This document shows positions 25,950 through 34,687 of a DNA stretch of 53,276 nt, piece by piece. The notes beneath the pieces were generated by a model. That model was not told the origin of the DNA. It saw only the letters and a list, made by a program, of their open reading frames with translations, and did no database searches. Source of the stretch: Paracoccus wurundjeri (GTDB lineage: Bacteria; Pseudomonadota; Alphaproteobacteria; Rhodobacterales; Rhodobacteraceae); NCBI RefSeq assembly GCF_030678915.1, contig NZ_JAUUTZ010000030.1, positions 1-53,276 on the forward strand. The letters run 5' to 3'. How positions within the stretch are numbered: position 1 is the stretch's first letter; the number at the start of each line of letters is the position of its first letter. The position numbers were made by a program, and so were the translations under genes.

Positions 25950-26948
25950 ATGGTGGATACTCATCGGAAACCGGAGGTACTGGAGCGCGGAGCGCGGATG
26001 CTCCGGACCGCGCTCGGGCCGGCGATCGCCCGGTTTCTGAACGATCCCGTGACCGTCGAGGTGATGCTCAACCCCGACGGGCGGCTCTGGATCGACCGGT
26101 TGTCCGAGGGGCTGACCGATACCGGTGAGACGATGTCGCCCGAGGGGGGCGAGCGGGTCATCCGGCTAGTGGCGCATCATGTTGGCACCGAGACCCATGC
26201 GGGGGCGCCGCGTGTCTCGGCCGAACTGCCGGAGAGTGGCGAGCGCTTCGAGGGGTTGCTGCCGCCGGTGGTCGCGGCGCCGACCTTCGCGATCCGCAAA
26301 CCCGCCATCGCGGTCTTCGCGCTCGAGGATTATGTTTCCAAGAATATCATGACGCGGCTGCAGGCCGAGGCACTGCGGCTTGGTGTCGCCACCCATGCCA
26401 ATATCCTCGTCGCCGGCGGCACTTCCACCGGCAAGACGACACTGACCAATGCGCTGCTCGCCGAGGTCGCCAGAAGCACCGACCGCGTGGTGCTCATCGA
26501 GGATACGCGGGAGCTGCAATGTGCCGCGCCCAATCTTGTGGCCATGCGGACAAAGGAGGGCGTCGCCTCTCTCTCCGATCTCGTCCGCTCCGCGCTCCGG
26601 CTGCGCCCGGACCGGATTCCGATCGGCGAGGTGCGGGGGCCAGAAGCCCTCGATCTGCTGAAAGCCTGGGGCACCGGCCATCCCGGCGGCATCGGCACCA
26701 TCCATGCCGGATCGGGCATCGGGGCGCTGCGGCGGATGGAACAGCTGATCCAGGAGGCCGTCATCACCGTGCCGCGCGCCCTGATCGCTGAGACCGTGGA
26801 TTTGATCGCCGTGCTCTCGGGGCGCGGATCGGCGCGCCGCCTGTCCGAACTCGCCCACGTCGAGGGGCTCGGTCTGGACGGGGACTACCGCATCACCCCC
26901 GTCATTCCCGATATCGACACCTTCCATGATACCGGAGATCCCGCATGA
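25950..26948 (+). CDS. trbB: TrbB, VirB11-type ATPase of the conjugative T4SS
   Basis: A 332-aa hexameric ATPase that powers pilus assembly and DNA transfer at the inner membrane. The Walker A GGTSTGKTT lies near residue 155; IEDTRELQ, RPDRIPIGEVRG and GHPGGIGTIHAGS are the Asp-box, Walker B and His-box typical of VirB11/TrbB. The start at 25950 has GGGGA upstream. It is the first gene of the trb operon and overlaps trbC as ATGA. Confidence 0.95.
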   Translation: MVDTHRKPEVLERGARMLRTALGPAIARFLNDPVTVEVMLNPDGRLWIDRLSEGLTDTGETMSPEGGERVIRLVAHHVGTETHAGAPRVSAELPESGERFEGLLPPVVAAPTFAIRKPAIAVFALEDYVSKNIMTRLQAEALRLGVATHANILVAGGTSTGKTTLTNALLAEVARSTDRVVLIEDTRELQCAAPNLVAMRTKEGVASLSDLVRSALRLRPDRIPIGEVRGPEALDLLKAWGTGHPGGIGTIHAGSGIGALRRMEQLIQEAVITVPRALIAETVDLIAVLSGRGSARRLSELAHVEGLGLDGDYRITPVIPDIDTFHDTGDPA

Positions 26949-27277
26949 TCCACCATGCCCTGCGCATCCGCCAGCATATCGCGACCACGGCTTTCCTCAC
27001 CTATGCCAGCATGTTCATCGCGCCCGCCGCCCATGCCTCGGGCTCATCGATGCCCTGGGAGGCGCCGTTGCAATCGATCCTCGAATCCATTGAGGGGCCG
27101 GTCGCCAAGATTATCGCGGTGATGATCATCATCATGACCGGGCTGACCCTGGCCTTCGGCGATACCGGCGGCGGCTTCCGCCGGCTGATCCAGATCGTCT
27201 TCGGCATCTCCATCGCCTTCGCGGCCTCGAGCTTCTTCCTCAGCTTCTTCAGTTTCGGCGGCGGGGCCGTGATCTGA
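26945..27277 (+). CDS. trbC: TrbC, VirB2-type pilin
   Basis: A 110-aa small membrane protein with an N-terminal signal region (FLTYASMFIAPAAHASG) and two hydrophobic segments, IIAVMIIIMTGLTLAFG and IVFGISIAFAASSFFLSFFS. This is the layout of conjugative pilin precursors. It overlaps trbB by four bases and trbD by one base (TGATG). Confidence 0.9.
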   Translation: MIHHALRIRQHIATTAFLTYASMFIAPAAHASGSSMPWEAPLQSILESIEGPVAKIIAVMIIIMTGLTLAFGDTGGGFRRLIQIVFGISIAFAASSFFLSFFSFGGGAVI

Positions 27278-27555
27278 TGGCGGGTTTTGAAGACCTCGCT
27301 ACCGTGCCCGGCTTCTCCGTCCCGGTCCATCGCGCGCTCACCGAGCCGATCCTGCTCGGCGGTGCACCACGGAGCATCGCGATCCTGAACGGCACGCTGG
27401 CCGGCGCCGTAGGGCTGGGTCTCCAGCTCTGGCTCGCAGGCATTCTGATCTGGGCCTTGGGTCATATCGCCGCCGTCTGGGCGGCAAAGCGCGATCCACT
27501 CTTCGTCGAGGTCGCGCGGCGGCATCTGCGCCTGCCTGGCCATCTGGCGGTATGA
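27277..27555 (+). CDS. trbD: TrbD, VirB3-type membrane protein
   Basis: A 92-aa protein with VPVHRALTEPILLGGAPRSI at the N-terminus, the classic VirB3/TrbD signature, followed by a hydrophobic hairpin and HIAAVWAAKRDPLFVEV. It helps assemble the inner-membrane part of the pilus machinery. Its start overlaps the trbC stop. Confidence 0.93.
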   Translation: MAGFEDLATVPGFSVPVHRALTEPILLGGAPRSIAILNGTLAGAVGLGLQLWLAGILIWALGHIAAVWAAKRDPLFVEVARRHLRLPGHLAV

Positions 27556-27565
27556 GGATGCGGGT

Positions 27566-30136
27566 ATGATGAACCTTGCCGAATATCGTCGTCACGCCAC
27601 GCGGCTTGCCGATTACCTGCCCTGGGCGGCGCTGATCAGCGAGGGTGTGGTGCTGAACAAGGACGGATCGTTCCAGCGCACGGCCCGGTTCCGCGGGCCG
27701 GACCTGGAGTCTTCGGTCGCTGCCGAACTGGTGGCGGTGGCCGGCCGCATCAACAATGCCTTCCGCCGCCTCGGCTCCGGCTGGGCGATTTTCGTGGAGG
27801 CGCAGCGCAGCGCGGCAGCCAGCTATCCGGACAGCATGTTTCCCGATCCGGCCTCGGCATTGCTCGATGCAGAACGCAAGGCCGGCTTTGAAGAAGACAG
27901 CGCGCATTTCACCTCCCGCTACTATCTCACCTTCCTGTGGCTGCCGCCGGCCGAGGATGCGGCGCGGGCCGAGAGCTGGCTCTATGAGGGCCGCGAAAGC
28001 GCGGGCGTGAACCCCTGGGAATTGCTGCGCGGCTTTCAGGATCAGACCGACCGGATGCTGGCGCTTCTGGACGGTTTCATGCCGGAATGCCGCTGGCTCG
28101 ATGATGGCGAGACACTGAGCTATCTGCATTCCACCATTTCCACGAACCGGCAGCGCGCGGGCATGCCGGACGTCCCGATGCATCTCGATGCGCTGCTGGC
28201 CGACCAGCCGCTTCTCGGCGGGCTGGAACCGCGGCTGGGCGATCAGCATCTGCGGATGCTGACCCTCACCGGCTTTCCGGGGTCGACCACGCCGGGCATT
28301 CTCGACGATCTGAACCGGCTAGCCTTTCCCTATCGCTGGTCGACCCGCGCCATTCTCATGGACAAGACCGATGCGACACGGCTGCTGACACGGATCAGGC
28401 GGCAATGGTTCGCCAAGCGCAAATCGATCGCCGCAATCCTCAAGGAGGTGATGACCAATGAGCCATCGGCACTGGTGGACAGCGATGCGGCAAACAAGGC
28501 AACTGACGCCGATCTCGCGCTCCAGGAACTTGGGGCCGATACGGCGGGCATGGCATATGTCACCGCCACAGTTACGGTCTGGGATAGTGATCCGCGTGTG
28601 GCCGACGAGAAGCTGCGGCTGGTGGAAAAAATCATCCAGGGGCGTGATTTCATCGCCATGGCGGAAAGTGTCAATGCGGCGGATGCCTGGCTCGGTTCAC
28701 TGCCCGGTCATGCCTATGCCAATATCCGCCAGCCGCCCGTCTCGACACTCAATCTCGCCCATATGATTCCGCTCAGCGCCGTCTGGGCGGGCGACGGGCA
28801 GGACGCACATTTGGGTGATGCGCCGCTGCTTCACGGCCGGACCGAGGGCGCGACCCCGTTCCGGTTTTCCCTGCATGTCGGCGATGTCGGCCATACGCTG
28901 GTCGTGGGTCCGACCGGCGCCGGCAAATCCGTGCTGCTGGCGCTCATGGCGCTGCAGTTCCGCCGCTACAAAGGAAGTCAGGTCTTCGCCTTCGATTTCG
29001 GCGGCTCGATCCGGGCGGCAGCGCTGGCGATGGGTGGCGACTGGCATGATCTCGGCGGCGGGCTGACGGAAAGCGAGGATGTTTCGGTTTCACTGCAGCC
29101 GCTGGCCCGCATCCATGAGGCGCATGAACGTGCCTGGGCGGCCGACTGGATCGTGGCCATTCTCGCACGCGAGGGCATCCGGATCACCCCGGAGGTGAAG
29201 GAGCATCTCTGGACGGCACTCACCTCGCTGGCCTCGGCACCCGTCAGGGAACGCACCCTCACCGGGCTGGCCGTGCTGCTGCAGGCGAATGATCTGAAAC
29301 GGGCCTTGCGGCCCTATTGCATCGGCGGGGCTTACGGCCGGCTGCTCGACGCGGAAACCGAACATCTCGGAAGTTCCGATGTCCAAGCCTTCGAGATCGA
29401 GGGGCTGATCGGCACCGGCGCGGCGTCGGTAGTACTGTCCTATCTCTTCCACCGCATCGGTGACCGGCTTGATGGCCGCCCGACGCTGCTGATCATCGAC
29501 GAGGGCTGGCTGGCGCTCGATGACGAGGGCTTCGCGGAGCAGCTCCGCGAATGGCTGAAGACACTGAGGAAGAAGAATGCCTCCGTCATTTTCGCCACGC
29601 AGTCATTGAGCGATATCGACCATTCCGCCATCGCGCCCGCGATTATCGAGTCCTGCCCGACCCGGCTGTTGCTGCCGAACGAGCGCGCCATCGAGCCGCA
29701 GATCACCGAGATCTATCGCCGTTTCGGCCTCAATGACCGGCAGATCGGGATTCTCGCCCGGGCCACGCCGAAGCAGGACTATTACTGCCAGTCGCGCCGC
29801 GGCAACCGGCTATTCGAACTGGGACTCAGCGAAGTCGGCCTCGCCCTCTGCGCCGCCTCCGCCAAATCCGATCAAGCGTTGATTACGGAAATTTTCGCCG
29901 AACATGGCCGCGACGGTTTTCTGGCAGCCTGGCTCCAGGCGCGCGGCGTCGACTGGGCGGCGGATCTGATCCCCGATCTGCCCAATCTCGCAGCTGGGAC
30001 GGAGGAGCCGGAAAGGGACAGCACATCACTGCCTGATGGTGTCGGGGCTCCCGGCGAGGGTGAGACCATTTCGGCGGTGTCCAACGCCGAATTCGCCGGG
30101 GAAGAGAACATGACCAAAGAGGAGATCGATCCGTGA
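27566..30136 (+). CDS. trbE: TrbE, VirB4-type ATPase
   Basis: An 856-aa transfer ATPase. The N-terminal half carries the CagE/VirB4 domain (LADYLPWAALISEGVVLNKD). Walker A GPTGAGKS lies near residue 447 and Walker B LLIIDEGWLALDDE in the C-terminal half, with SVIFATQSLSDI nearby. The length is normal for TrbE. The last stretch overlaps the GTG start of trbJ. It forms the cytoplasmic ATPase ring of the channel. Confidence 0.96.
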   Translation: MMNLAEYRRHATRLADYLPWAALISEGVVLNKDGSFQRTARFRGPDLESSVAAELVAVAGRINNAFRRLGSGWAIFVEAQRSAAASYPDSMFPDPASALLDAERKAGFEEDSAHFTSRYYLTFLWLPPAEDAARAESWLYEGRESAGVNPWELLRGFQDQTDRMLALLDGFMPECRWLDDGETLSYLHSTISTNRQRAGMPDVPMHLDALLADQPLLGGLEPRLGDQHLRMLTLTGFPGSTTPGILDDLNRLAFPYRWSTRAILMDKTDATRLLTRIRRQWFAKRKSIAAILKEVMTNEPSALVDSDAANKATDADLALQELGADTAGMAYVTATVTVWDSDPRVADEKLRLVEKIIQGRDFIAMAESVNAADAWLGSLPGHAYANIRQPPVSTLNLAHMIPLSAVWAGDGQDAHLGDAPLLHGRTEGATPFRFSLHVGDVGHTLVVGPTGAGKSVLLALMALQFRRYKGSQVFAFDFGGSIRAAALAMGGDWHDLGGGLTESEDVSVSLQPLARIHEAHERAWAADWIVAILAREGIRITPEVKEHLWTALTSLASAPVRERTLTGLAVLLQANDLKRALRPYCIGGAYGRLLDAETEHLGSSDVQAFEIEGLIGTGAASVVLSYLFHRIGDRLDGRPTLLIIDEGWLALDDEGFAEQLREWLKTLRKKNASVIFATQSLSDIDHSAIAPAIIESCPTRLLLPNERAIEPQITEIYRRFGLNDRQIGILARATPKQDYYCQSRRGNRLFELGLSEVGLALCAASAKSDQALITEIFAEHGRDGFLAAWLQARGVDWAADLIPDLPNLAAGTEEPERDSTSLPDGVGAPGEGETISAVSNAEFAGEENMTKEEIDP

Positions 30137-30933
30137 CGCGCAGCACCAAGATCCCAATGAAAATCCCGATTTTCGGCATCACCAGCGCCACGGCACTGGT
30201 CCTTGCGTTGGCGGCGCCACTGGCACTGACGCCGATCCTGACGCCCCCGGCCCATGCCTTCTTCGGCGGGTTTGGTCGCATCGTCTACGACCCGACCAAC
30301 CATGCCGAGAACCTGCTGACCGCGGCGCGGGCGCTCGAGCAGATCAACAACCAGATCACCTCGCTGCAGAACGAGGCGCAGATGCTGATCAACCAGGCCC
30401 GCAATCTCGAAAGTCTGCCCTATAGCGCGCTCCAGCAGCTGCAACAGAATGTGCAGCAGACCCAGCAACTGCTCGGGCAGGCGCAGGGTATTGCCTTCGA
30501 TGTCCAGAAGATCGATCAGGCATTTGCGCAGGATTACGGGGAACTTTCGCACTCGGCAACGGATCAGCAGCTTCTCACGGATGCGCGCTCGCGCTGGGAG
30601 ACCAGCATCGGTGGTTTGCAAGACGCCATGCGCATGCAGGCCGGCGCCGTCGGCAATATCGACAGCAACCATACAGAAATGTCCACGCTGGTCGATGAAA
30701 GCCAGAATGCGGTGGGTGCGCTTCAGGCCACCCAGGCCGGCAACCAGCTGCTGGCGCTGCAATCGCAGCAGCTCTCCGACCTGGTCGCGGTGATGTCGGC
30801 GAATGGCCGGTCGGAAGCGCTTCTCGAGGCCGAGCGCGCCACCGCCGCCGAACAGGGACGCATCCAGCGCGAGCGGTTTCTGACGCCCGGCAGGGGTTAT
30901 CGCCCGGGCAACGCCCGGATGTTCAGCGAGTGA
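30133..30933 (+). CDS. trbJ: TrbJ, VirB5-like transfer protein
   Basis: A 266-aa exported protein with a signal peptide ending in PPAHAFFGGFGRIV and a long coiled-coil-like region rich in Gln (INNQITSLQNEAQMLINQAR). This is the known TrbJ pattern; it is thought to be a minor pilus-tip component. It starts at a GTG overlapping the trbE stop. Confidence 0.93.
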   Translation: MTRSTKIPMKIPIFGITSATALVLALAAPLALTPILTPPAHAFFGGFGRIVYDPTNHAENLLTAARALEQINNQITSLQNEAQMLINQARNLESLPYSALQQLQQNVQQTQQLLGQAQGIAFDVQKIDQAFAQDYGELSHSATDQQLLTDARSRWETSIGGLQDAMRMQAGAVGNIDSNHTEMSTLVDESQNAVGALQATQAGNQLLALQSQQLSDLVAVMSANGRSEALLEAERATAAEQGRIQRERFLTPGRGYRPGNARMFSE

Positions 30934-30954
30934 TGATGGGCAAGGGCGCGCGCC

Positions 30955-31242
30955 ATGCATGATCCGTTCTGGCCACGTGTTGTCGCGATCCTGCTGCTGG
31001 CCGTGGCCATGACGGTGACCGTGATCCGGTTACAAAAAACCGGGGATCTGCCGGAGCCGCCGGGGCTGGAACAGCTCACATTCCCCACCGATCCGCTGCG
31101 CATGGAACAGCGCCGCTGCCAGCAAATGGGCGAATCTGCCGCGAAGGACGAAAAATGCCTGAACGTCTGGGCCGAGACCCGCGACCGGTTTTTGGGAAAG
31201 ACGCCGGATCCGGAACTCCCAAAAAAGAACGAGGGACAGTGA
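30955..31242 (+). CDS. TrbK-alt-like protein, putative entry exclusion
   Basis: A 95-aa protein with one N-terminal membrane segment (VVAILLLAVAMTVTVIRL) and a short Cys-containing tail (EQRRCQQMGESAAKDEKC). The position between trbJ and trbL and the size fit the alternative TrbK of alphaproteobacterial transfer operons. Its assumed role is to block uptake of a second copy of the same element. Confidence 0.8.
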   Translation: MHDPFWPRVVAILLLAVAMTVTVIRLQKTGDLPEPPGLEQLTFPTDPLRMEQRRCQQMGESAAKDEKCLNVWAETRDRFLGKTPDPELPKKNEGQ

Positions 31243-31245
31243 ATC

Positions 31246-32613
31246 TTGGAGAGTACGGGCGTCATCGATCAATTCCTGGAGGTTTTTACTTCCTATATCG
31301 ATTCCGGCTTCGGATTGCTGGGTGGCGAAGTGGCGTTCATCGCCAGCACGCTGATCGTCATCGATGTGACGCTGGCCGCGCTCTTCTGGGCCTGGGGCGC
31401 CGAGGATGATATTCTGGCGCGGCTGGTCAAAAAAACGCTCTTCGTGGGTGTCTTCGCCTGGCTCATCTCGAACTGGAACACTCTCGCCCGGATCGTGTTC
31501 GAGAGTTTTTCCGGTCTCGGCCTGATGGCCTCGGGCACCGGATTCACCAATGCCGACCTGATGCGGCCCGGCCGGGTCGCCCAGACCGGGCTCGATGCCG
31601 GACGGCCGCTGCTGGACAGCATTTCCGATCTGATGGGCTGGGTGGCGTTTTTCGAGAACTTCATCCAGATCGCCTGCCTGCTCTTTGCCTGGACGCTGGT
31701 GATCCTCGCCTTCTTCATCCTCTCCGTGCAGCTTTTCGTCACCTTGATCGAGTTCAAGCTGACCACCCTCGCGGGATTCGTGCTGATCCCCTTCGGGCTT
31801 TTCGGCAAGACCGCCTTCATGGCCGAGCGGGTACTCGGCAATGTCGTCTCCTCCGGCATCAAGGTCATGGTGCTGGCGGTGATCATTGGCATCGGCTCCA
31901 CGCTCTTCGGTCAATTCACCGAAGGCTTCGGCGGCGCCACCCCGACCATCGATGAGGCCATGGCCATCGTGCTGGCGGCGCTCTCGCTGCTGGGTCTGGG
32001 CATTTTCGGGCCCGGCATTGCCACCGGGCTGGTCTCCGGTGGCCCGCAATTGGGGGCGGGTGCTGCCGCCGGCACCGGACTGGCGGTGGGTGGCGCGGCC
32101 CTTGCCGCAGGTGGAGCCGCAACGCTTGCGGCCGGCGGTGGTGCGGCCGCGATGTCTGGAGCAACGGCAGCCGCCCGGGGTGGCGCGGCACTTGCCGGCG
32201 GCGCCGCCACCGCCTACCGGCTCGGGGCAGGCGGACAATCTGGGATCGGTGGAGCTGCTGCGGGCATGGGCGGCGTCGGGCGTGCTGCCGGAAGCGCGCT
32301 TGCCTCTCCGCTCAGGCAGGCCGCCTCCCGTGCCGCAAACAGCATGACGTCGGGCTATGCGCAGGGCGCCAAAAGCAGCGTCGCGGCCACCGGCGGCAGG
32401 TCCACCATGGGCACGCTTGGCGGCGGCGAGTCTGACGAGTCTTTCGCAACAAGCAGCTCAACCCCTCCCAGCACTGCCCCCGCCTGGGCGCAGCGCCTCC
32501 GCCGTCATCCGGGGCTTGGTCAGGGCGCAAGGGTGACGGCCCACGCCTTGCGCGCGGGTGACAGCCATGGCCCTGGCGCCTCCGTCAATCTTTCCGAAAG
32601 CGATCGCCCATGA
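31246..32613 (+). CDS. trbL: TrbL, VirB6-type polytopic channel protein
   Basis: A 455-aa inner-membrane protein with about six hydrophobic segments in its first 260 residues, including LFAWTLVILAFFILSVQLFV. A long Gly/Ala-rich C-terminal region follows (AAGGAATLAAGGGAAAMSG), as is normal for TrbL. It starts at TTG (31246), three bases after trbK, and overlaps trbF. It forms the membrane channel with TrbE and TrbB. Confidence 0.93.
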   Translation: MESTGVIDQFLEVFTSYIDSGFGLLGGEVAFIASTLIVIDVTLAALFWAWGAEDDILARLVKKTLFVGVFAWLISNWNTLARIVFESFSGLGLMASGTGFTNADLMRPGRVAQTGLDAGRPLLDSISDLMGWVAFFENFIQIACLLFAWTLVILAFFILSVQLFVTLIEFKLTTLAGFVLIPFGLFGKTAFMAERVLGNVVSSGIKVMVLAVIIGIGSTLFGQFTEGFGGATPTIDEAMAIVLAALSLLGLGIFGPGIATGLVSGGPQLGAGAAAGTGLAVGGAALAAGGAATLAAGGGAAAMSGATAAARGGAALAGGAATAYRLGAGGQSGIGGAAAGMGGVGRAAGSALASPLRQAASRAANSMTSGYAQGAKSSVAATGGRSTMGTLGGGESDESFATSSSTPPSTAPAWAQRLRRHPGLGQGARVTAHALRAGDSHGPGASVNLSESDRP

Positions 32614-33299
32614 ATATTTTTAAGCGCCCGACCACGCATTACGGCAGGACACCGGAGCCCGAGACGCCCTACCAGAAAGCCGCCCAGGTCTGGGACGAGC
32701 GGATCGGCTCGGCCCGGCTACAGGCAAGAAACTGGCGCATCATGGCCTTCGGCTGCCTGATCCTCTCGGGCTGTTTTGCCGCGGCCCTGATCTGGCAATC
32801 GGCGCGCGGTACGATTGCTCCCTGGGTGGTGCAGGTTGATGCGCTGGGTGAGGCCCAGGCTGTCGGGCCCGCGGACGCCGATTATCAGCCGACCGATCCC
32901 CAGATCGCTTTCCATCTCGGCCGTTTCATCGAACAGACCCGCGGGCTGCCCGCCGATCCGGTGATCCTGCGCCAGAACTGGCTCAGGGCCTATGAGTTCA
33001 CCACTGATCGCGGCGCGGCCGTGCTCAATGATTACGCCCGTGCCAATGATCCATTTTCCCGTGTCGGCGAGGAACAGATCTCCGTGGAGGTGTCATCCGT
33101 GATCCGGGCCTCGCCGGATTCGTTCCGCGTCGCCTGGACCGAGCGCCATTACGGGAATGGCCAGCAATCAGGTACCGAGCGCTGGACCGCGATCCTGACC
33201 ATCATCATCCAGCCCCCGCGCAGCGCCGAGCGCCTGCGCGCCAATCCGCTCGGCATCCATGTCAACGCCATCAGCTGGTCACGGGAGATGAGCCAATGA
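32610..33299 (+). CDS. trbF: TrbF, VirB8-type assembly protein
   Basis: A 229-aa protein with one N-terminal membrane anchor (FGCLILSGCFAAALIWQS) and a periplasmic NTF2-like domain (PWVVQVDALGEAQAV, then ERWTAILTIIIQPPRSAERL). This is the VirB8/TrbF fold that organises the core complex. Its stop forms an ATGA with an ATG at 33296, which is where trbG would normally begin; here the open frame continues into non-homologous sequence before the true trbG. Confidence 0.95.
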   Translation: MNIFKRPTTHYGRTPEPETPYQKAAQVWDERIGSARLQARNWRIMAFGCLILSGCFAAALIWQSARGTIAPWVVQVDALGEAQAVGPADADYQPTDPQIAFHLGRFIEQTRGLPADPVILRQNWLRAYEFTTDRGAAVLNDYARANDPFSRVGEEQISVEVSSVIRASPDSFRVAWTERHYGNGQQSGTERWTAILTIIIQPPRSAERLRANPLGIHVNAISWSREMSQ

Positions 33300-33307
33300 G
33301 GATCGTT

Positions 33308-33673
33308 TCAGATCACCACGCCTTGCGGCGCCGTGAAATTCTCATCAGTGACATTGCCGGTGTTCAGGACCTCGGCGGGCTCGAAGATCAGGATCTCCGC
33401 TTCCTCATCGGCCGCCGTGCGGTGCTCGACACCCCGTGGAACGACGACAAATTCTCCCGGTCCCATGTCACAGACCCGGTCACGGAACTCCACCCGGAAG
33501 CGGCCTTTCCAGACCAGGAACATTTCCTCGCAATCCTCATGGTGATGCCAGGGGAAAACACCCTGAACTTTCACGATCTTCACCTCCTGCCCGTTGAGGC
33601 CGGCGATCACCTTCGGGCGCCAATGCTCCGAGAAAAGCGAAAATTTTTCGGCGATATCTCCATGCTGCACCAT
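33308..33673 (-). CDS. Cupin-fold protein inserted between trbF and trbG
   Basis: A 121-aa single-domain cupin on the strand opposite to the trb operon. The first metal motif is FPWHHHEDCEEMFLVWKGRF and the second GPGEFVVVPRGVEHRT. The start at 33673 has GAGGAGAG upstream. The first 12 bp overlap the start of trbG head to head, and the stop is 8 bp from the trbF stop. It is a foreign gene within an otherwise tight operon; its function (mannose-6-phosphate-isomerase-like or sensor cupin) is not known. Transcription through trb would produce an antisense RNA over it. Confidence 0.85.
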   Translation of the reverse strand: MVQHGDIAEKFSLFSEHWRPKVIAGLNGQEVKIVKVQGVFPWHHHEDCEEMFLVWKGRFRVEFRDRVCDMGPGEFVVVPRGVEHRTAADEEAEILIFEPAEVLNTGNVTDENFTAPQGVVI

Positions 33674-34687
33674 CTGCTCTTCTCTCCTCGAAAGCTTCTC
33701 CGCCAGCCTGTCATATACGGATTGAGCATCGCCTTTGCCACTCTGGTGCTGACCGGCTGCGTCGCGGACAAGCCGCCGCAGTTCCGCTATGACGATCATG
33801 TCCCGCCCCTGCCGGACCCGCCGGCGGTGGAAGCCGACAGGGTTCCCGAGCCCTTGCACAGACCACCTGCCTGGACACCGGCAAAGGGCGGCGAGGCGGC
33901 GGGCACGCCCACGACCCGTATCAACAATGCCAATGCCGCGGCTCGGGTCGAGCCGCGCCGCGAGGGCTATTACAATGCCATCCAGGTCTATCCCTGGTCG
34001 GAAGGCGCGCTCTACCAGATCTATGCCGCGCCCGGGCAGATCACCGATATCGCGTTGGAGCCCGGCGAGACCCTTGCTGGCACGGGCCCGATCGCGGCGG
34101 GCGATACCACCCGCTGGATTATTGGCGATACGACAAGCGGTTCCGAGGCAAGTACCCGCACCCATGTCTTGGTGAAGCCGACCCGGCCGGATATCTCGAC
34201 AAACCTGGTCATCAGCACCGACCGGCGCAGCTACATGATCGAGTTGCGTGCCAGCGAGGAGACCTGGATGCCAGCCGTTTCCTGGGATTATCCGCAATCG
34301 CGCGTCATGCGGCGCGCCACAGTCGCGCGACCGACCATCCCGTCGGCTTCGGCTCGAAACTACCGCTACGGGCTGCAGATCCCCGACAGCAGCCCGCCCT
34401 GGCGGCCCGTTTCCGTCTTTGATGATGGCCGCCGGGTCTATGTGGTCTTTCCGCCCGGCATCGTGCAGGGCGAGATGCCGCCGATCTTTGTGCTGGGTCC
34501 CGAAGGCGAGCCGCAGATCGCCAATACTCGGGTATCCGGCAATGTGCTGATCGTGGACCGGCTGTTTGCGGCGGCCGAGCTGCGTCTCGGCAGTGGCAAA
34601 CAGCAGGTGGTGCGGATCGTCCGGATTGCGCAGCAGCAGGCGATGGCCGTGAAGAAGAGCGCGTCCCGTGACGGGGGCTCGTCATGA
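33662..34687 (+). CDS. trbG: TrbG, VirB9-type outer-membrane-complex protein
   Basis: A 341-aa exported protein. The start at 33662 gives a lipoprotein-type leader ending LTGC. It has the TrbG-specific PPAWTPAKGG, the beta-rich VirB9/CagX domain (YNAIQVYPWSEGALYQIYA) and the ending GKQQVVRIVRI. The frame is open upstream to 33296, but that part is antisense to the cupin gene and not TrbG-like. The stop overlaps the trbI start as ATGA. Confidence 0.93.
   Translation: MLHHLLFSPRKLLRQPVIYGLSIAFATLVLTGCVADKPPQFRYDDHVPPLPDPPAVEADRVPEPLHRPPAWTPAKGGEAAGTPTTRINNANAAARVEPRREGYYNAIQVYPWSEGALYQIYAAPGQITDIALEPGETLAGTGPIAAGDTTRWIIGDTTSGSEASTRTHVLVKPTRPDISTNLVISTDRRSYMIELRASEETWMPAVSWDYPQSRVMRRATVARPTIPSASARNYRYGLQIPDSSPPWRPVSVFDDGRRVYVVFPPGIVQGEMPPIFVLGPEGEPQIANTRVSGNVLIVDRLFAAAELRLGSGKQQVVRIVRIAQQQAMAVKKSASRDGGSS

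Noticed and set aside
29872..30960. A 362-codon open frame opposite trbE/trbJ
   Set aside because: Antisense to well-supported trb genes, no recognisable domain.
31030..32238. A 402-codon open frame opposite trbK/trbL
   Set aside because: Very rich in Gly, Glu, Asp and Gln and antisense to TrbL; a typical shadow of a high-GC gene.
32040..32400. Gly/Ala-rich repeats in trbL as a possible separate repeat element
   Set aside because: Such a C-terminal region is normal for TrbL.
33674..34297. N-terminal extension of the cupin frame on the minus strand
   Set aside because: The frame stays open over trbG, but it has no cupin-like features, and the start at 33673 has a strong ribosome-binding site.
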